Assembly: GCF_947172395.1 (NCBI RefSeq)
Contig: NC_069098.1
Span: 241,001 to 305,000 of the forward strand
Reading direction: 5' to 3'
From: Bicyclus anynana
Taxonomy: Eukaryota; Arthropoda; Insecta; Lepidoptera; Nymphalidae
Length of the DNA stretch: 64,000 bases
The position numbers were made by a program, and so were the translations under genes. Within the stretch, counting starts at the first letter, position 1, and each line of letters opens with the position of its first letter. The notes under the pieces are model-generated. The model did no database searches and was not told where the DNA came from. It saw nothing but the letters and a program-made list of their open reading frames with translations. This document shows positions 1 through 12,545 of this stretch, in pieces.

Positions 1-3000
1 CTGAAGAGTTCCAGTTGGAATTTTCTCAAACTCACAAAATGTCGTACAACAGGAAAGTGCTCGCTAACGCAGTTTATGTGATCTGAAATTTATTCGGCGC
101 TAAGTTGAATAAGGAAATCAGCGAACAGCCGGCGTTTGCCACATTGTGTGTGTCCCGGGGGCCGCCGCCGTGATGATGTCCCGGCTCGCGGCTACATGTA
201 CATTGTACATATAAAGCTGTTGAGAATGGGAGACTTTGAAAGGGTGAACATTTTCATAAATCTTTTCTGTTTAAAGTGAGTCATATGATACTAATGATAG
301 GAATGGAGACGTGAATCAGTTTGTCACGCTCTCACGCGTTAGCTGGTCAAGTCGTCATCTTGATTGGAGGTAAAGGAAAAGATATATCTTTTAATTATTT
401 ATCTATACTCTTTACAAAATAGTTCAGAGTATTAAAATAAATATAAATAGTAAGTAAAAGTTAATCAAGTAACTAACGAGTGCTCATCTACAGACTTTAC
501 AGAAAAACTGCGATGTTTTTCTGTTTATTTTTTAAATAATTTTTTTATTTTTTTTTAAATTTAGGTAACTAACTCTTAATTTAGTTATAACTAAATTAAG
601 AGTTAGTTACCTAAATTTAAAAAAAAATAAAAAAATAATTAGCGGATGCACTGTACTTGGTACTCGTGAAATTCAGTTTTTTACAAATTCCGCGGAAATA
701 AAGAGTGTTTTCCGAAATAAGAAGTATATCTTACTCTATCTTCCAGTAAAAGAACTATTAAAATCGCTCCAGTTGTTGTTGTTGTTAATTAAAAAGATTG
801 TAAATAGAAGTGTAATGGGTAGACAATCAATTATCGCATACAAAAGACTTCAACGCATTCCTGCACCACACAGCACCACACAGTATAATTATTTTTGTTT
901 CTACATACGAGTATATATTGCACACAAAAGAGCACATGTCGTGCTTCGAGTAGTCTCAATTAAGTTGAAGTAAAGCAAATAAGTTGACTCAGCATTGCTG
1001 CAACCTTAGCCCAACAAAGCTTGCTTGCTATTCAAAATACTTTGCTTTTGTGTCAACTGGACGATCTACACCTTTTGTTATGTCACTGAAGACTTAAGCA
1101 ACTTTGTACTGTGTTTAATAATCATTATTTAATATTATATTACAGCCAATACTTTATAATATAATATAATATCGTAGATGTGTCGGATGTGGATTGTATA
1201 GATACCTACACATACAGTCGAACTGGTTCACAAAACAATTCGACGCCTACAATTCTAACAAATAAATTATACTTTTTCTTGTTATAAAAGTATAATGGCA
1301 AAAGATGTACAAAAATATAAAATAGCTCAAATACGTCAAATAACAATAAGTCTCCACAAGATCAGAGGGAAGAAACGAGCCGAGTTGTTCGTAATAAATT
1401 ATACATCAACGTAACGAGGAGCTCAAAGGGACCGTTTGAGACGCCGCGGCTCCTTCGTTACCGCCGACCCCCACTAATAATGTGAAAAATGAGAATGCGA
1501 AATGAAAACATCACAGAGCGATCCACTCCCGTCTCTCCACAATACTTCTATTCCTAAACATCGGAAAAGTATAGCTTGCACGAGCGGTTACAAAAATTGG
1601 ACACCTGAACAGAAAACCAATTTTTTATTACCGTTCTAAGTTATTTGAGTAAAACCTACCCTTTTACCTTTGATATATAGAAAGAATACCCAAGCGTTCC
1701 ACGATACTAAATTAATTGTAATAATTAATTTACAATTACTTATACCTTTGGTCTGAAAAGGTTCAATTAAAAATGAAAATGCAAATAATTACATTATATG
1801 ATTATGTATTTTCTATTTTAAATTATTTTGTCAATTCTATTGTTATGCCTATCTATACGTGATAGATAATGTGCAAATATGACATGTATTCATCATATTG
1901 ATGAAGCCTTTTTCAACAGCCTGCAACGCACTGCAACGCCTTCTTCTATTTGAGAGAGGTTTAAGAATTCAATGTGTATTACGTATATTATATAGGTATA
2001 TTATGAACTTACTCAATAGCCAAACTGATAGTATAAGTGGGTATCACTTTTTATTTCAATCACAGAAATTGGTATGTTGATTTCAGTTTTACAGATAAAA
2101 CCTTAATAAAATAGGAAAGTTCAGTTGTTTTGATACATAAATACATGCATACATTATCATGCATACATGATAATACATTATCAAAAAGGGATATAAAAAC
2201 ATCGGGCGTTTTCATTTATATGTATATATTATGCAATATTTTTAGTTGTTATTTAGAGCAGGGAGCGTGTGCCCCTAAATCTGCCCCGCAGTGTACGCGC
2301 CCCCGGCGCCGGCCGGCACAAAGGCGGGCGTGCTGTAGGTATGAGGTCCGTCTTTGTAGAGGTATATTCTATATAAATATACAAATAATAATAATAATTT
2401 TGCTAGTTTCCGACAATATTCCATTGCAATTTTATTTTTATAGATGAATATTTTTTACTTAAAACCAGATGAAGGTTTGATAACAAGTTTTTTCGTAAAT
2501 TATGTTGAAGAAAAACTTCAAAAATTAGTTTATGGCTACGAATAAATGTATTAATTATATATAAAATCGTCACTTTCCAGTTACAATTCTGAAAATTGTA
2601 GGTTTTCAGAATTGTAGTGTGCTTTTAAAGGCGTTTCGAGAATTTTAAGATTTTTATTTCATATGTTCCACCATCTGATGTTAAGTACATATTGGTTATA
2701 ATACAAAATTTATGAACAGACCATGAAAAAATACTATGAACATTATGCATAGTATTTTATGTTGTTATCATTTTTTTCAATTAATAAAGACGACCTTAAC
2801 GTGTATAAAAGAGATTAATGTGCAACAGTACAGCTACTATATTTTCATTTTAGCAGCATCCACACCTACTGCGACATGTGTTCAAATAAAGGAGTCATGT
2901 TTCAATTGTCAACAACAGCGTCACGTTACGTGTTGTCACGGCTCGGGTGACTGAGCGTGACAGTGTGTGTGACACTTCACACTCATGATTTTGACAACCC

Positions 3001-3094
3001 ATAGCAAGCACTACAAAAGCCGCCAGTGTGATAATATCTTAATTCGATTGTATAAAATATTATTGACATCCCATTAACTACATTTCATAACAGA
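1..3094. other. Intergenic or intronic DNA, no gene seen
   Basis: AT-rich, non-coding. Open frames here are short and have no recognisable domain. It holds one striking structure, the perfect palindrome at 539-636 (listed separately). Two GC-rich patches stand out: about 130-200, and 2265-2345 with CCCCCGGCGCCGGCCGGC-like sequence. A short imperfect hairpin (14-bp arms around TTCTGAAAA/TTTTCAGAA) lies at about 2581-2617. No splice-flanked exon could be supported. Confidence 0.6.
539..636. repeat. Perfect 98-bp palindrome
   Basis: Two 49-bp arms (539-587 and 588-636) are exact reverse complements with no spacer. The centre is TTAGTTA|TAACTAA. Arms contain AGGTAACTAACTCTTAAT and then an A/T run. 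Pairing stops at 537-538/637-638. It may be a MITE whose interior has been lost, a replication fold-back, or an assembly artefact. No coding potential. Confidence 0.95.
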
Positions 3095-3347
3095 CTAGCG
3101 GACGCCCACGACTTCGTCCTCGAGAAAATAGATGGAAGCTTTCTTTGTAATTGATCGTTTTATTTAAAACTACCCGACGCACTGCGGTTTCTTCCGCGTA
3201 GTTCCCGACGACGAGGATAAAAAGTATACTATGATGACACTCACAAGGGCTTACTAGTGGTAAAACACAATTAAAAACGGGTCAGGAGATCCAGAGATTA
3301 CCCCTTACAACACGACAAACTTTACCTCTTTATAATATTAGTGTAGA
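3095..3347 (-). mobile_element. Helitron-like non-autonomous element (minus)
   Basis: Read on the minus strand it starts TC (TCTACACTAATATTATAAAG) and ends CGCTAG, flanked by A on the left and T on the right. This is the A|TC...CTAG|T arrangement of Helitrons. The 3' end carries the GGGCGTCCGCTAG sequence common to lepidopteran copies. About 253 bp, diverged inside, no coding capacity. It belongs to the same family as copies at 3780, 30080, 47115, 53051, 57832 and 58467. Confidence 0.65.
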
Positions 3348-3779
3348 TACAAAAGTGCCCCAGCATACAATATTTATTATATCTTGAATGCATTATGCAG
3401 TGTTTTCAATGAAAGCTACTTTATTTCGATACTTCCATCAATTATCATCATATTTCAAATGATCTATACAAAACCTTGACTAAATAAATACTTAAATCTT
3501 CCTCATAAATTGCTATATCTGTTGTTGAAAAACCGTATAAAAATCCATATTGCGAACGGACAGACGGACGCGGTGGAGATCTTTTTTTTAAACATGTACC
3601 TATAGTTATTAGATATTGTAAATCGTAGATATTCATTATTATCCAAATAGGATAATTAATGAATTTCATATTTTATCTCAATCCGTATTGCAGAAGGAAG
3701 GTGCATAATTTATTAAAAATACAAGTTAAGTATTGTTTTACACTGAATACTGTAAGAATACAGGAATAGCTTTTGTAAA

Positions 3780-3993
3780 TCTTACTAATATTATAATCGC
3801 GAAAGTTTGTTTGGATGTATGTTTGTTACTCTTTATTGCCGCTACTACTGAAGCGATTTGGCTGAAATTTGGAATGGAAATAGATTTTACTCTGGATTAA
3901 CACATAGACTTCTCATCCCGGAAAAATCTATGGTTCCCGCGGGATTTATGAAAAACTGAATTCCACGCGGACGAAGTCACAGGCGTCCGCTAG
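3780..3993 (+). mobile_element. Helitron-like non-autonomous element (plus)
   Basis: This 214-bp copy begins TCTTACTAATATTATAA and ends GGCGTCCGCTAG. It is flanked by A (3779) and T (3994), the signature of Helitron insertion between A and T. The interior (GATTTGGCTGAAATTTGGAA, then CACGCGGACGAAGTC) is the lepidopteran family consensus. It is the cleanest copy in the window and has no ORF. Confidence 0.7.
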
Positions 3994-3995
3994 TT

Positions 3996-4286
3996 TCTAT
4001 ATATTAAGTAGACACGAGAGTAATATAAAAATGAATCTTGAATCTTCCTAAGCGCAAATCTCGAGAATGGCTGAACCGATTTTGCTAATTCTTTTTTTAG
4101 AATGTTCCTTGAAGTACTGTAATGGTTCTTAGGGAGAGAAAAAAATTAAAAAGCGTAGAGGGTAGAGTAAGAGTGGGTAGGAGTAGGGGTAGAGTAGGGG
4201 TAGCTTGGGTAGCTAGGAGTAGGTTAGGAGTAGAATAGGATAGGGGTAGGGAATAAGTCCAAGCGAGGCTTGACTGGGTCCGCTAG
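3996..4286 (+). repeat. CTAG-ended repeat with GGGTAGGAGTAG minisatellite
   Basis: Contains GGCTGAACCGATTTTGCTAA near its start, then a degenerate GGGTAG/GGAGTAG array at about 4148-4250. It ends AGCGAGGCTTGACTGGGTCC and GCTAG. The same end occurs inverted at 58086-58225, so this is a dispersed family, probably a second Helitron-like family. The 5' boundary is uncertain. Confidence 0.5.
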
Positions 4287-7200
4287 TAATATAATAAATT
4301 ACAATTTTATTGACGGTCACCTACGAAGACAAGAAGCTGTACGAGTTTGTGGTTCTCAGATGATGGAGTCCATAATTTTTTGTTATTACTCTTGTGAGGT
4401 TACAGAGCACTAACAGCATCGTACACTGTTAAACTATAACTGTAGTTTGTCTGTCCGTCTGTGACCCGTATGTCACACTCGACTATTATATAGGTATAAC
4501 GTGAATTCATACTGAAGTCATACATAAGTCATATTCATACTGAATTCATACATAAGAATATAAATAAACTAAAGCTTTCTGACTTCTTAAAATACACTTT
4601 TGAGTTGAAAAAAGATAGCCAAATTAGAGTCAATCAGCAAATTATTTCTCGAGAGGAAGCGAACCGTCTGGTCAACAAAACAAGCACAAGTGAGCGATAA
4701 AGTGACAGAAATGAGCGGCTCCGTGCGGCGGCACTAGCTGCAGTTTTAATTGACTTTACACGCCGTAAGTGCAAAGTGAGTCGGTAAGTGGTAAAAAGGC
4801 AATGTGATAATTTGTGTCCGTCCGTACCTCGCTCTCCGCCGCCTCTCGGCAGCGACTTGTGTAGCTAACGGCGGCCCGCTGCGGACGACACCGAGCTACG
4901 AATACGCTACGCTGAGCTAGGTTTAGCCATCTAGATACTTGGTTTCATGTGGTAAAAACACATGTGGGCTATACGACAGCTCCTTAATTTCTTTTTAACC
5001 CAAATGTACAAAAACAGTAGGTCCACGAAACGCGCAGCGTCATAATAGCTCTACAAAGATAACTCACTCACTTTCGTCTCAACGCTACGAAATATGTTAT
5101 TTTGTCTTTGTCTTTTACCGATTAGATATTTGATCGTCAAATTCGGCAAGCGCATCGGTGGTACGAGAGACGGAGTGCCCTGGACCGTTGATCATCGCTC
5201 GAGGGTGATGTAGGAGCAGGCAAGGACTGCGGAGGGCGAACACGTCGTGTGTCGTCCAGCCCCAGAAGGGGTAGAATGAACCCAGGAACACGCGAAGAGC
5301 AAGTATCGGGTTTGCCCTCCAGCGATTCGGCCAAAACGACCGAGAGGTTGTAAGGTGCCATGGGAGGTGGTGGGTTATCCCTACTGTCAAAGCCAACTTA
5401 CCATTCCGTTGGATATTGGTAATTCGTAATTTGACGTTTTCAAAGTTATTTGAGCCTACACGATTTGTTTACATAGCACTATCATTGAGTGCATATGATA
5501 AGTACTAAGGACTCGCGCACCAGTTGGTGTCAGAACGGAAAAAATACCTTTTGTGATATGGGAGGCCCTTTAAATATTTATTTTATTCTGCTTTTTTATT
5601 ATTTCTGTATATAACTGCAATAGAAATACATCATCAGTAATAATACCTACTGTCAAACTGTTACCCTCTGGGTACCCTAAAAATATTCCTTTATTCAATG
5701 GAATGCCATTTGACTTTCATCTCTGAAAAGCTCTAAGTTTATTAATACAAGGTTCTTCTCTATAGAACAACCCCGGTATTGTATAACTCAAAGCATTTTA
5801 ATGAAATTGAAATTTTCCGAATGTTAGCGATGGAATCTTTCTGTTCAAGCAACGCATATCTAAACTATTATAAACAGAAAAATCGTTGGACTATATTTTT
5901 AGTAGAGAAATAAATAATCATGTGTGATATTTCCGATTCGTTTCTCACCTCCGCGCCGTGCGCCGTGCATCGCACTCGTCGCTTCGGACGATTTGCGATT
6001 TCCCAAAGAGTGCTCGCGTCCTCGAGGGCCCTCCGCCTAACCGTCCCTCCCCTCCCGCCGCCGGCCTCTTGCGAGACTAGAGGGCCTCGCTGTCGAGTCC
6101 TTCGTTTAGGCTGAATGCTACTTTTATTGGTTAGAATGCTTTGAATTTCCTGTACATCCTAAAAGGTTTAAGTCCTCTGTTAGGTAATAATTCTTGGTAC
6201 ACAAAACAGACAAATATAAACTAATCAGGTTTTGCCGCTGGGTTGTATTTCGAGCAGTTGAAGTTCAGGTTTCGTACTTTGACTAGAAGTAAAAGATAGG
6301 TTTTTCGCAAATCTGTTACACATAGGGTCATGTTGCAATCAATTTGTGTAAATTTGTTCCGTTACATGTATCTATTATATAAACGGTTCATAACGTAGCA
6401 TTCTATAAGTTACTTAGAAATGGCTACGACTGAGTATCAGCAGAGCACTGATGTCAAAGTATAAACTTAGTGAGGTAGAAAAATTGGAACAGCTATATGT
6501 ACATAAATGTGATGTAAATAAGTAATATTTTCCGGCCAGGTTAGCGATTTACCATGTACATGTACCGGAGGGCGGCGAGGAAGTGTTCTCGTGATGTCAA
6601 TTTATATTCAAGAGCCCTCCCGCAGTCGTTGCGGGGTAGCTGGAGCGTAATCATCGCCTCTCGCGGCGCCACGGAACGCCGAGAGCCTGCCGACAGATAC
6701 TTACCTATCAGTAGGTATTCGAAGATATCGGTACCTACCTACTACCATGCGCGTTAACACAGCGGTATTAAAGACTAGAAGGCAAGTCAGTTGAACCAAA
6801 CACACAATAATTATAAATTTAAATTGTAAATTGCGGGTACAATAATAAACAAGATTTTTAGACGCGTGCTTCTTAGTTGATCGGTACATTAAAGATAAGT
6901 ACCTATGCATATACGGTACATATGATAAATGAAAATTTCATACGCGATTTGTAATGGCGTTAAATTGTTTCTGTGGTTACTCGTGGCACACCTTACAGTA
7001 AGTAGCTGACACTCGAGTATGAGTTACATTGCGAATAATTAAACTCACAAGCCGCCACCTAAAATAATTTTCTGTTGTCATTATCTTGACTTTGTTGAAG
7101 CTTAATTTGCATCAGATATTAACAATTTTAACAGGTAGTCGCAGTTTTTGTCATAAGCCGTGGAGCTGTTTGGAACAAAGTTCAGAGATGATTACTGCCA

Positions 7201-8930
7201 CTTTATTTCTGCTACGAAGGTTTTGCGCCCAATCTCAAGGTTGGTTTTAGTTAGGAGGAGGAGTTAAATAACAGCACAAAAAGCTTAAAATTATCTCTCA
7301 GAATGTCATGCGCAGTATACGAGTGTAAGCCCTCAGTCGCAAGAAAGTGAACGGACGTTAAAACAGCGTTCAAATACAACAAATTTATTCCCAAGTACAT
7401 GTCCACACGACAGCGTTTTTAAAATACGGCCCTTTTTATAGAGCAGTGTTGCATTTTCAATTTTAGGCGTATAAGAACGTTAATAAAAGCCAATGAAGAA
7501 CGTAAATATCAGCCAACTCTGGGTTTTAACGTACCTATCCCTTTTTTAGTTCTCATGCAAATGAGTATAAAATGATAGTTTTCCCCTTGACACTGCGTGG
7601 ATTATTTAGTTTTTCCTGCAACTATAATTAAAAAGTATCGAAACATAACCATCGATAAATCGAAGGCGATATTATAGCGTATACATTTGTAATCGATTGA
7701 GACATTTGCATTTATGTATTTTGACATGTGATGACGTCACTAATGACGTTATATAATCCATAAAATGTTCAAAGTATGCAGGCGTAAGGGGCTCGCTCGG
7801 GACTGGTGCGGGAGGGTGCGTAACTCGATCATCCCTCCGATTGGCAATCAGCGGCAATGGCGCCCTCCAGCACGTCTCATCACGTTTATTGTAATTCAGT
7901 TACACTCTTTCACGCGCCGGTACATGCGCCGGTGCAAGCGCCCCGCGCGCGGCGGGTATGTTCACAGTGGCCAGGCTTACAGTTAGTGTTCAACAATCTA
8001 GATCAATCCACGCTAGTTAGCGCGATATGTGGTATTCTATTATTAAATATATTGTATACCTATCTGATCTGAGGTGGACTTGAGAACGCCAGAATCTAAT
8101 AAATATATTTAAAAATCTACTTATTTAGGCATGCCGTGAGCCTTGGATATTGGTCTAGCTAGGGGCCAACATTCAAGTAGTTTTTGATATGAATTTTGTA
8201 CAAATACTGGTTTTGATACATACACTCATAATCTGAAATAATAATATATTAAATGCCACTAAATAGTAAATCTCAAGTACCCACATTTCATGCTGCCCGT
8301 GACAGTCTTACAATAGAACAAATGGATAGCAGCTTGTTATACCATTCATTGTATGCATATTCAAAGTACCCATAAAATGATTAAGTATTTTTTGCATGCA
8401 ACATTTTTTTTTAATCCAATAAATAAGTACGATATATAGTGAACAATGCCGAGCGTGACACCGGCGTCACGTCATTGTACGAGTACATACGTGTCAAAAT
8501 GAAAGGGGTCACGTCAACGTCGGCGCGTCAGCTTTTTGCGTGTACAATCTCGTAAACGCGCTTGTATAGTAACGCATGAAGCTTGTAGGTACATCTTCAT
8601 CATTATAGGTCAATTATTTTATCTGGAACCTCGCCATTTTCGCACTATGCTTATGTGATTATTTATAAATCGAAAAACATGACCTCACTGAAATATTACT
8701 AAAAATATTGCTTTCTTTGATAGACAAACACGCATGTTGTCGCACGAATTTGGTAAGGTGCCCCAATGATAATTTTATACTATAGATAGGTTACGTCCCT
8801 ACAAAATCACCACAAAAAGTGATCCGAATTTAGCGAGTCCACTGAGCACACACAAATTTGTCTTTAATTCCATTATATATTTATGTAGGTATATATACTC
8901 GTACCTTTTATGTATATATATTCGTACCTT
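4287..8930. other. Intergenic DNA with GC-rich patches, no supported gene
   Basis: Mostly AT-rich unique sequence. GC-rich islands occur at about 4700-4900, 5115-5396, 5930-6110, 6560-6700 and 7770-7980. The 5115-5396 block is open for 93 codons on the minus strand and also open in a second minus frame, but neither product has a recognisable domain. The patches could be regulatory islands, degenerate TE coding sequence or unrecognised exons. I could not tell which. Confidence 0.5.
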
Positions 8931-9236
8931 GAGCCGTGATAGCCCAGTGGATATGACCTCTGCCTCCGATTCCGGAGGGTGTGGGTTCGAATCCGGTCCG
9001 GGGCATGCACCTCCAACTTTTTAGTTGTGTGCATTTTAAGAAATTAAATATCACGTGTCTCAATCGGTGAAGGAAAACATCGTGAGGAAATCTGCACACC
9101 CGAGAATTATCTTAATTCTATGCGTGTGTGAAGTCTGCCAATCCGCATTGGGCCAGCGTGGTGGACTACTGGCCTAACCCCTCTCATTCTGAGAGGAGAC
9201 TCGAGCTCAGCAGTGAGCCGAATATGGGTTGATGAC
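8931..9236 (+). mobile_element. SINE family A, full length (tRNA-derived)
   Basis: About 306 bp. The tRNA-like head has an A-box-like TAGCCCAGTGG and a B box GGTTCGAATCC. The body contains GGTGAAGGAAAACATCGTGA, typical of lepidopteran SINEs, then GGGCCAGCGTGGTGGACTAC. The tail ends ATGGGTTGATGACGA. It is non-coding and RNA polymerase III transcribed in principle. This copy serves as the reference for fragments elsewhere in the window. Confidence 0.85.
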
Positions 9237-10251
9237 GACTTGTACCTATAACTCGACATTGTAAACGATATTTAGGTATTATTTGTTTAAATAACGTTTG
9301 TTGTTTAATAAGCGGCTAATCAATTTATGTCAAACCAACCATCGCTTTCTTAATAGCCTTCTATTACGTAGGAAATTATATGCCAGCAATTATCGCCAAC
9401 ACTCTTCAAGTCAACAAAATTCAAATTACAGTCAAGTATTCTCTAAAAAAATATCGCAAAATCGTAATATCCAAACTGATTTCAACGAGTCTCACATATT
9501 TCCCAGTCAAAATTATTGTTTGGAGCGGTTTTAAGGGTAAAACAAAAAAAAACAGGTAAAACTATCACCCGTTCTTAACAACATACCATTCAACACGCAA
9601 ACAGAAATCGCATATCCTATCGATTGTTGTCAATACAACTGCTGGTGACGGCAGCATCCGCCCGCGACAATCGCGGCTGCTTTCGACTGGTGAAGTGTCG
9701 GGTTGCTCTCCGAACCCTGATCTGGTTGTTTACGTTTGTTTTGTGTACCGCTGAATCGTTTATTGATTTATTGATTGAATGATCTTTAATTAACTGTATC
9801 GGTATTACCGAGTGTAACGCGGGAAGTGCATCGAGTAGGATGTTGTGATTATAAGTAAGGAATTCTTTGTCTACACTTTTTAGTTGTATATTTTGTGTGG
9901 TTTAAAGGGTTTTGTTTGTTTTTTTATACTATTTAGCTCAGTGTTTGTGACTGTACTTGTGCCTGATGGTAATCGAAGACTACATTAGAGTGAGTAGGTG
10001 TCTATTCATTCTTAACTTGAAGATTTATTTGAAATTAAAGAAAATATTCTTTAATTTAACTAATTAAAGAAGCAAGATCTTCCGATTTAGCAAAAGCTTT
10101 CCTCTTCTTTGACCAAGGTGCGTTGAAACCCTCGTAACTTTAATTTTAAGTTTTCGATCAATTATTATGACGTTTCTAATCGAAAGTGCTTGTAGCCTAA
10201 ATAAACGAACTTGTTTACGTTGGTGATAGGAAAAAAGGATACTGGAAAGCT
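9237..10251. other. Intergenic DNA, nothing recognised
   Basis: AT-rich unique sequence. A short 78-codon plus-strand frame at 9298-9534 is Asn/Ser/Gln-rich with no domain, splice context or neighbour support, so it is treated as chance. Confidence 0.5.
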
Positions 10252-10482
10252 ATTTTTTTTTATTACTCTTTACAAGTTAGCCCTTGACTACAATCTCACC
10301 TGATGGTAAGTGATGATGCAATCTAAGATGGAAGCGGGCTAACTTGTTAGGAGGAGGATGAAAAACCACACCCCTTTCGGTTTCTACACGGCATTGTACC
10401 GGAACGCTAAATCGCTTGGCGTTTCGTCTTTGCCGGTAGGGTGGTAACTAGCCAAGGCTGAAGCCTCCCACCAGCCAAACTC
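10252..10482 (-). mobile_element. SINE family B, 5'-truncated (minus)
   Basis: Reverse complement of the family B body. It has a poly-T start (the A-tail on minus), GTTAGCCCTTGACTACAATC, and the ACGCCAAGCGATTTAGCG segment. It ends in the CCAGCC region and lacks the tRNA head. Compare the full copies at 28589 and 52150. Confidence 0.8.
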
Positions 10483-11177
10483 TTCCCAGTATTCTTGAGT
10501 ACTGGATAAGAACATAGAAAACAATAATACTAAATATTTATTTATATTTAGAATTTTATTTAACAATAGAACGTTTGAGGCCAACGAAGTCATTTTATAC
10601 TACATATTATAATTAGTTTGGGCCAAAATAAGAAATAAAATTTTATAATGAGGACTATAATAATAAAAATTCTAAACATCATAATAATTTATTTTGTTCA
10701 AATACTTAACTCATGTTACACGCTGTAGCGGTCGCCGTAGCGTTTCGTAGCGTCGCTACGCTGTGGACATGTGATAGCACAGTCCTATGTAGAGGGTTCC
10801 TCGGTTTTGGTATTGCTTTTGACATATTAAATGTGACTGTCTATTTGTATATTTGACAGGCTAAATAGATACATTTTAGCTTTAAAATAATTTAATGAGC
10901 TAGAATCCTAGGACCTTATCTACATACTCGTACCTTGAATTACCTACTTACGGCTATCCAACTACATTTTGAGTCACGACAGGACATATTTAACTCCAAA
11001 AACACCGTTTCCACCAGAGAGAGTTCACGTTGATTTCCTCGAGCCAGGACTACCTCGTGATTCGTAATTGAATAAACTAATTACTGGCTCTGTCAAGTAT
11101 AATTGGGAATGTATTAATTATAATTTTTGACAACATGCAGCTATACTGTAGCTATGTTGCCTGTTCCAAGTGAATAA

Positions 11178-11250
11178 TCATCTTCAAGTTCAAAAGTGCT
11201 TGTAAACTAAGCCTATTTGAAATAAATGAGTTTTGAGTTTGAGTTTCAAG
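11178..11250 (+). repeat. LINE 3'-tail-like repeat
   Basis: AAAAGTGCTTGTAAACTAAG, then CCTATTTGAAATAAATGAG and a TTTGAG-type run. The same tail recurs at 26506-26565 (AAAAGTGCTTGTAAATAAGT). I recognise it as a tail common on lepidopteran non-LTR insertions; the clade is not certain. Confidence 0.5.
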
Positions 11251-12424
11251 TCAAGCCCCAACTTAAACTTATCGGTAGTTACTCGATTTACACACCATTA
11301 CATCTGCGGTGATTATGCTCAAGTAACAACTTATTAAGTTCTAAGACAGTATATGATTAACACGGTGCAGCGTCCATATACTCGTATTAGACAGATTATA
11401 CATTGATACAAGTAGTGCCAACGAGCCTAAAAATACATTATTTAGTAGTTAATCACTGCACTACATTTTTTAATAGTTTAAAACATATTAACATGAATGC
11501 AATAAACATTTTTCCGATCCGCTTTAGATTGAATTTGCATAAATTATTCTGGTTTGAAGATTTTTGTTTCATTTTGTTTGTTACTTCTGTTTCATCTTGT
11601 TATTTCAAACTTAAAACCATTTGTTATTGTACACTTGGTAACATTTAATTACGCCTGTACAAACAACTAACAATATTAGGTAGTACATGATTATGTTATG
11701 TGATTGATTCACAATAGTGAAGTTCAGTACAATGAAGGTACATTTATGTTAAAAATCCGTTAAATTGGTTGTCAAACTAATCGTACATAATAATATTTCC
11801 ATCTATTATGAATAACAAGTAAATTGAGTAAACAATGAGTGTCGGCACCAGCTGCAGCGCCCGTCAGCCTATCAGGCATCAGCCCGTCTGTCAAATTAAA
11901 GCATTCGTTCGCGCCTTTGTGCCGGCCCATTATGTAAATAGCTAAATATAATAATTCGCCGCAGTGCGCCCACCACGCCGCCGGCGAGGGGTGGCGGGCG
12001 GGGCGCTACCCGACACCTTGCCGCTTTCACAGATCGAGATAAAACATGATTGACAATTTACGTGAGGCAAACAAACAAATATGTTTTGTTGGAAATAGTA
12101 ATTATATTCATTGTGTGGCAGCTTTCATGTTTTTTTTAAACTTAGATGAGTGTGGACAGGGTTCGTACTTATTTGATACATTAGCGCCCTGCCGCGCCCC
12201 GCCGCTTCGAACTGGTAGCACTCATTTTGTTAGACCGAATTTTAGCATCATACAATTTGTTGTTGCGATTCAATGCTAAAATACGCTTTGACACCGCCAT
12301 CACAGGGGACAGGGATCTACGCGGGTTCAATCTGAGGCGCAGCTATTTTGAACTAGTTAAAAGTTATAAAGGCCTCGAAAACTGGCAGAAGACACGACTA
12401 ATTCACAAATACTCGTATCGTTAT

Positions 12425-12545
12425 ACTAGTAGCTAGTTTTCTAGTACCTTGTATTGTATACTAGCAAATAGTTTTCTAATATCTTATATTGTATACTAGT
12501 AGCCTGTTTTCTAGTATCTTGTATACTAGTAGTTTATTTTTACAA
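12425..12545 (+). repeat. Tandem repeat, 30-35-bp units
   Basis: Three full units and one partial, each starting ACTAG. Units lie at 12425-12459 (35 bp), 12460-12494 (35 bp), 12495-12524 (30 bp, missing ATTGT near its end), and a partial unit from 12525. The shared core is TTTTCTAGTATCTTGTAT. Minisatellite with no coding meaning. Confidence 0.8.

Noticed and set aside
8931..9010. tRNA gene suggested by A and B boxes
   Set aside because: These are SINE heads: the same tRNA-like start is followed by the same SINE body at several sites. The same applies at 28589, 30288 and 52150.
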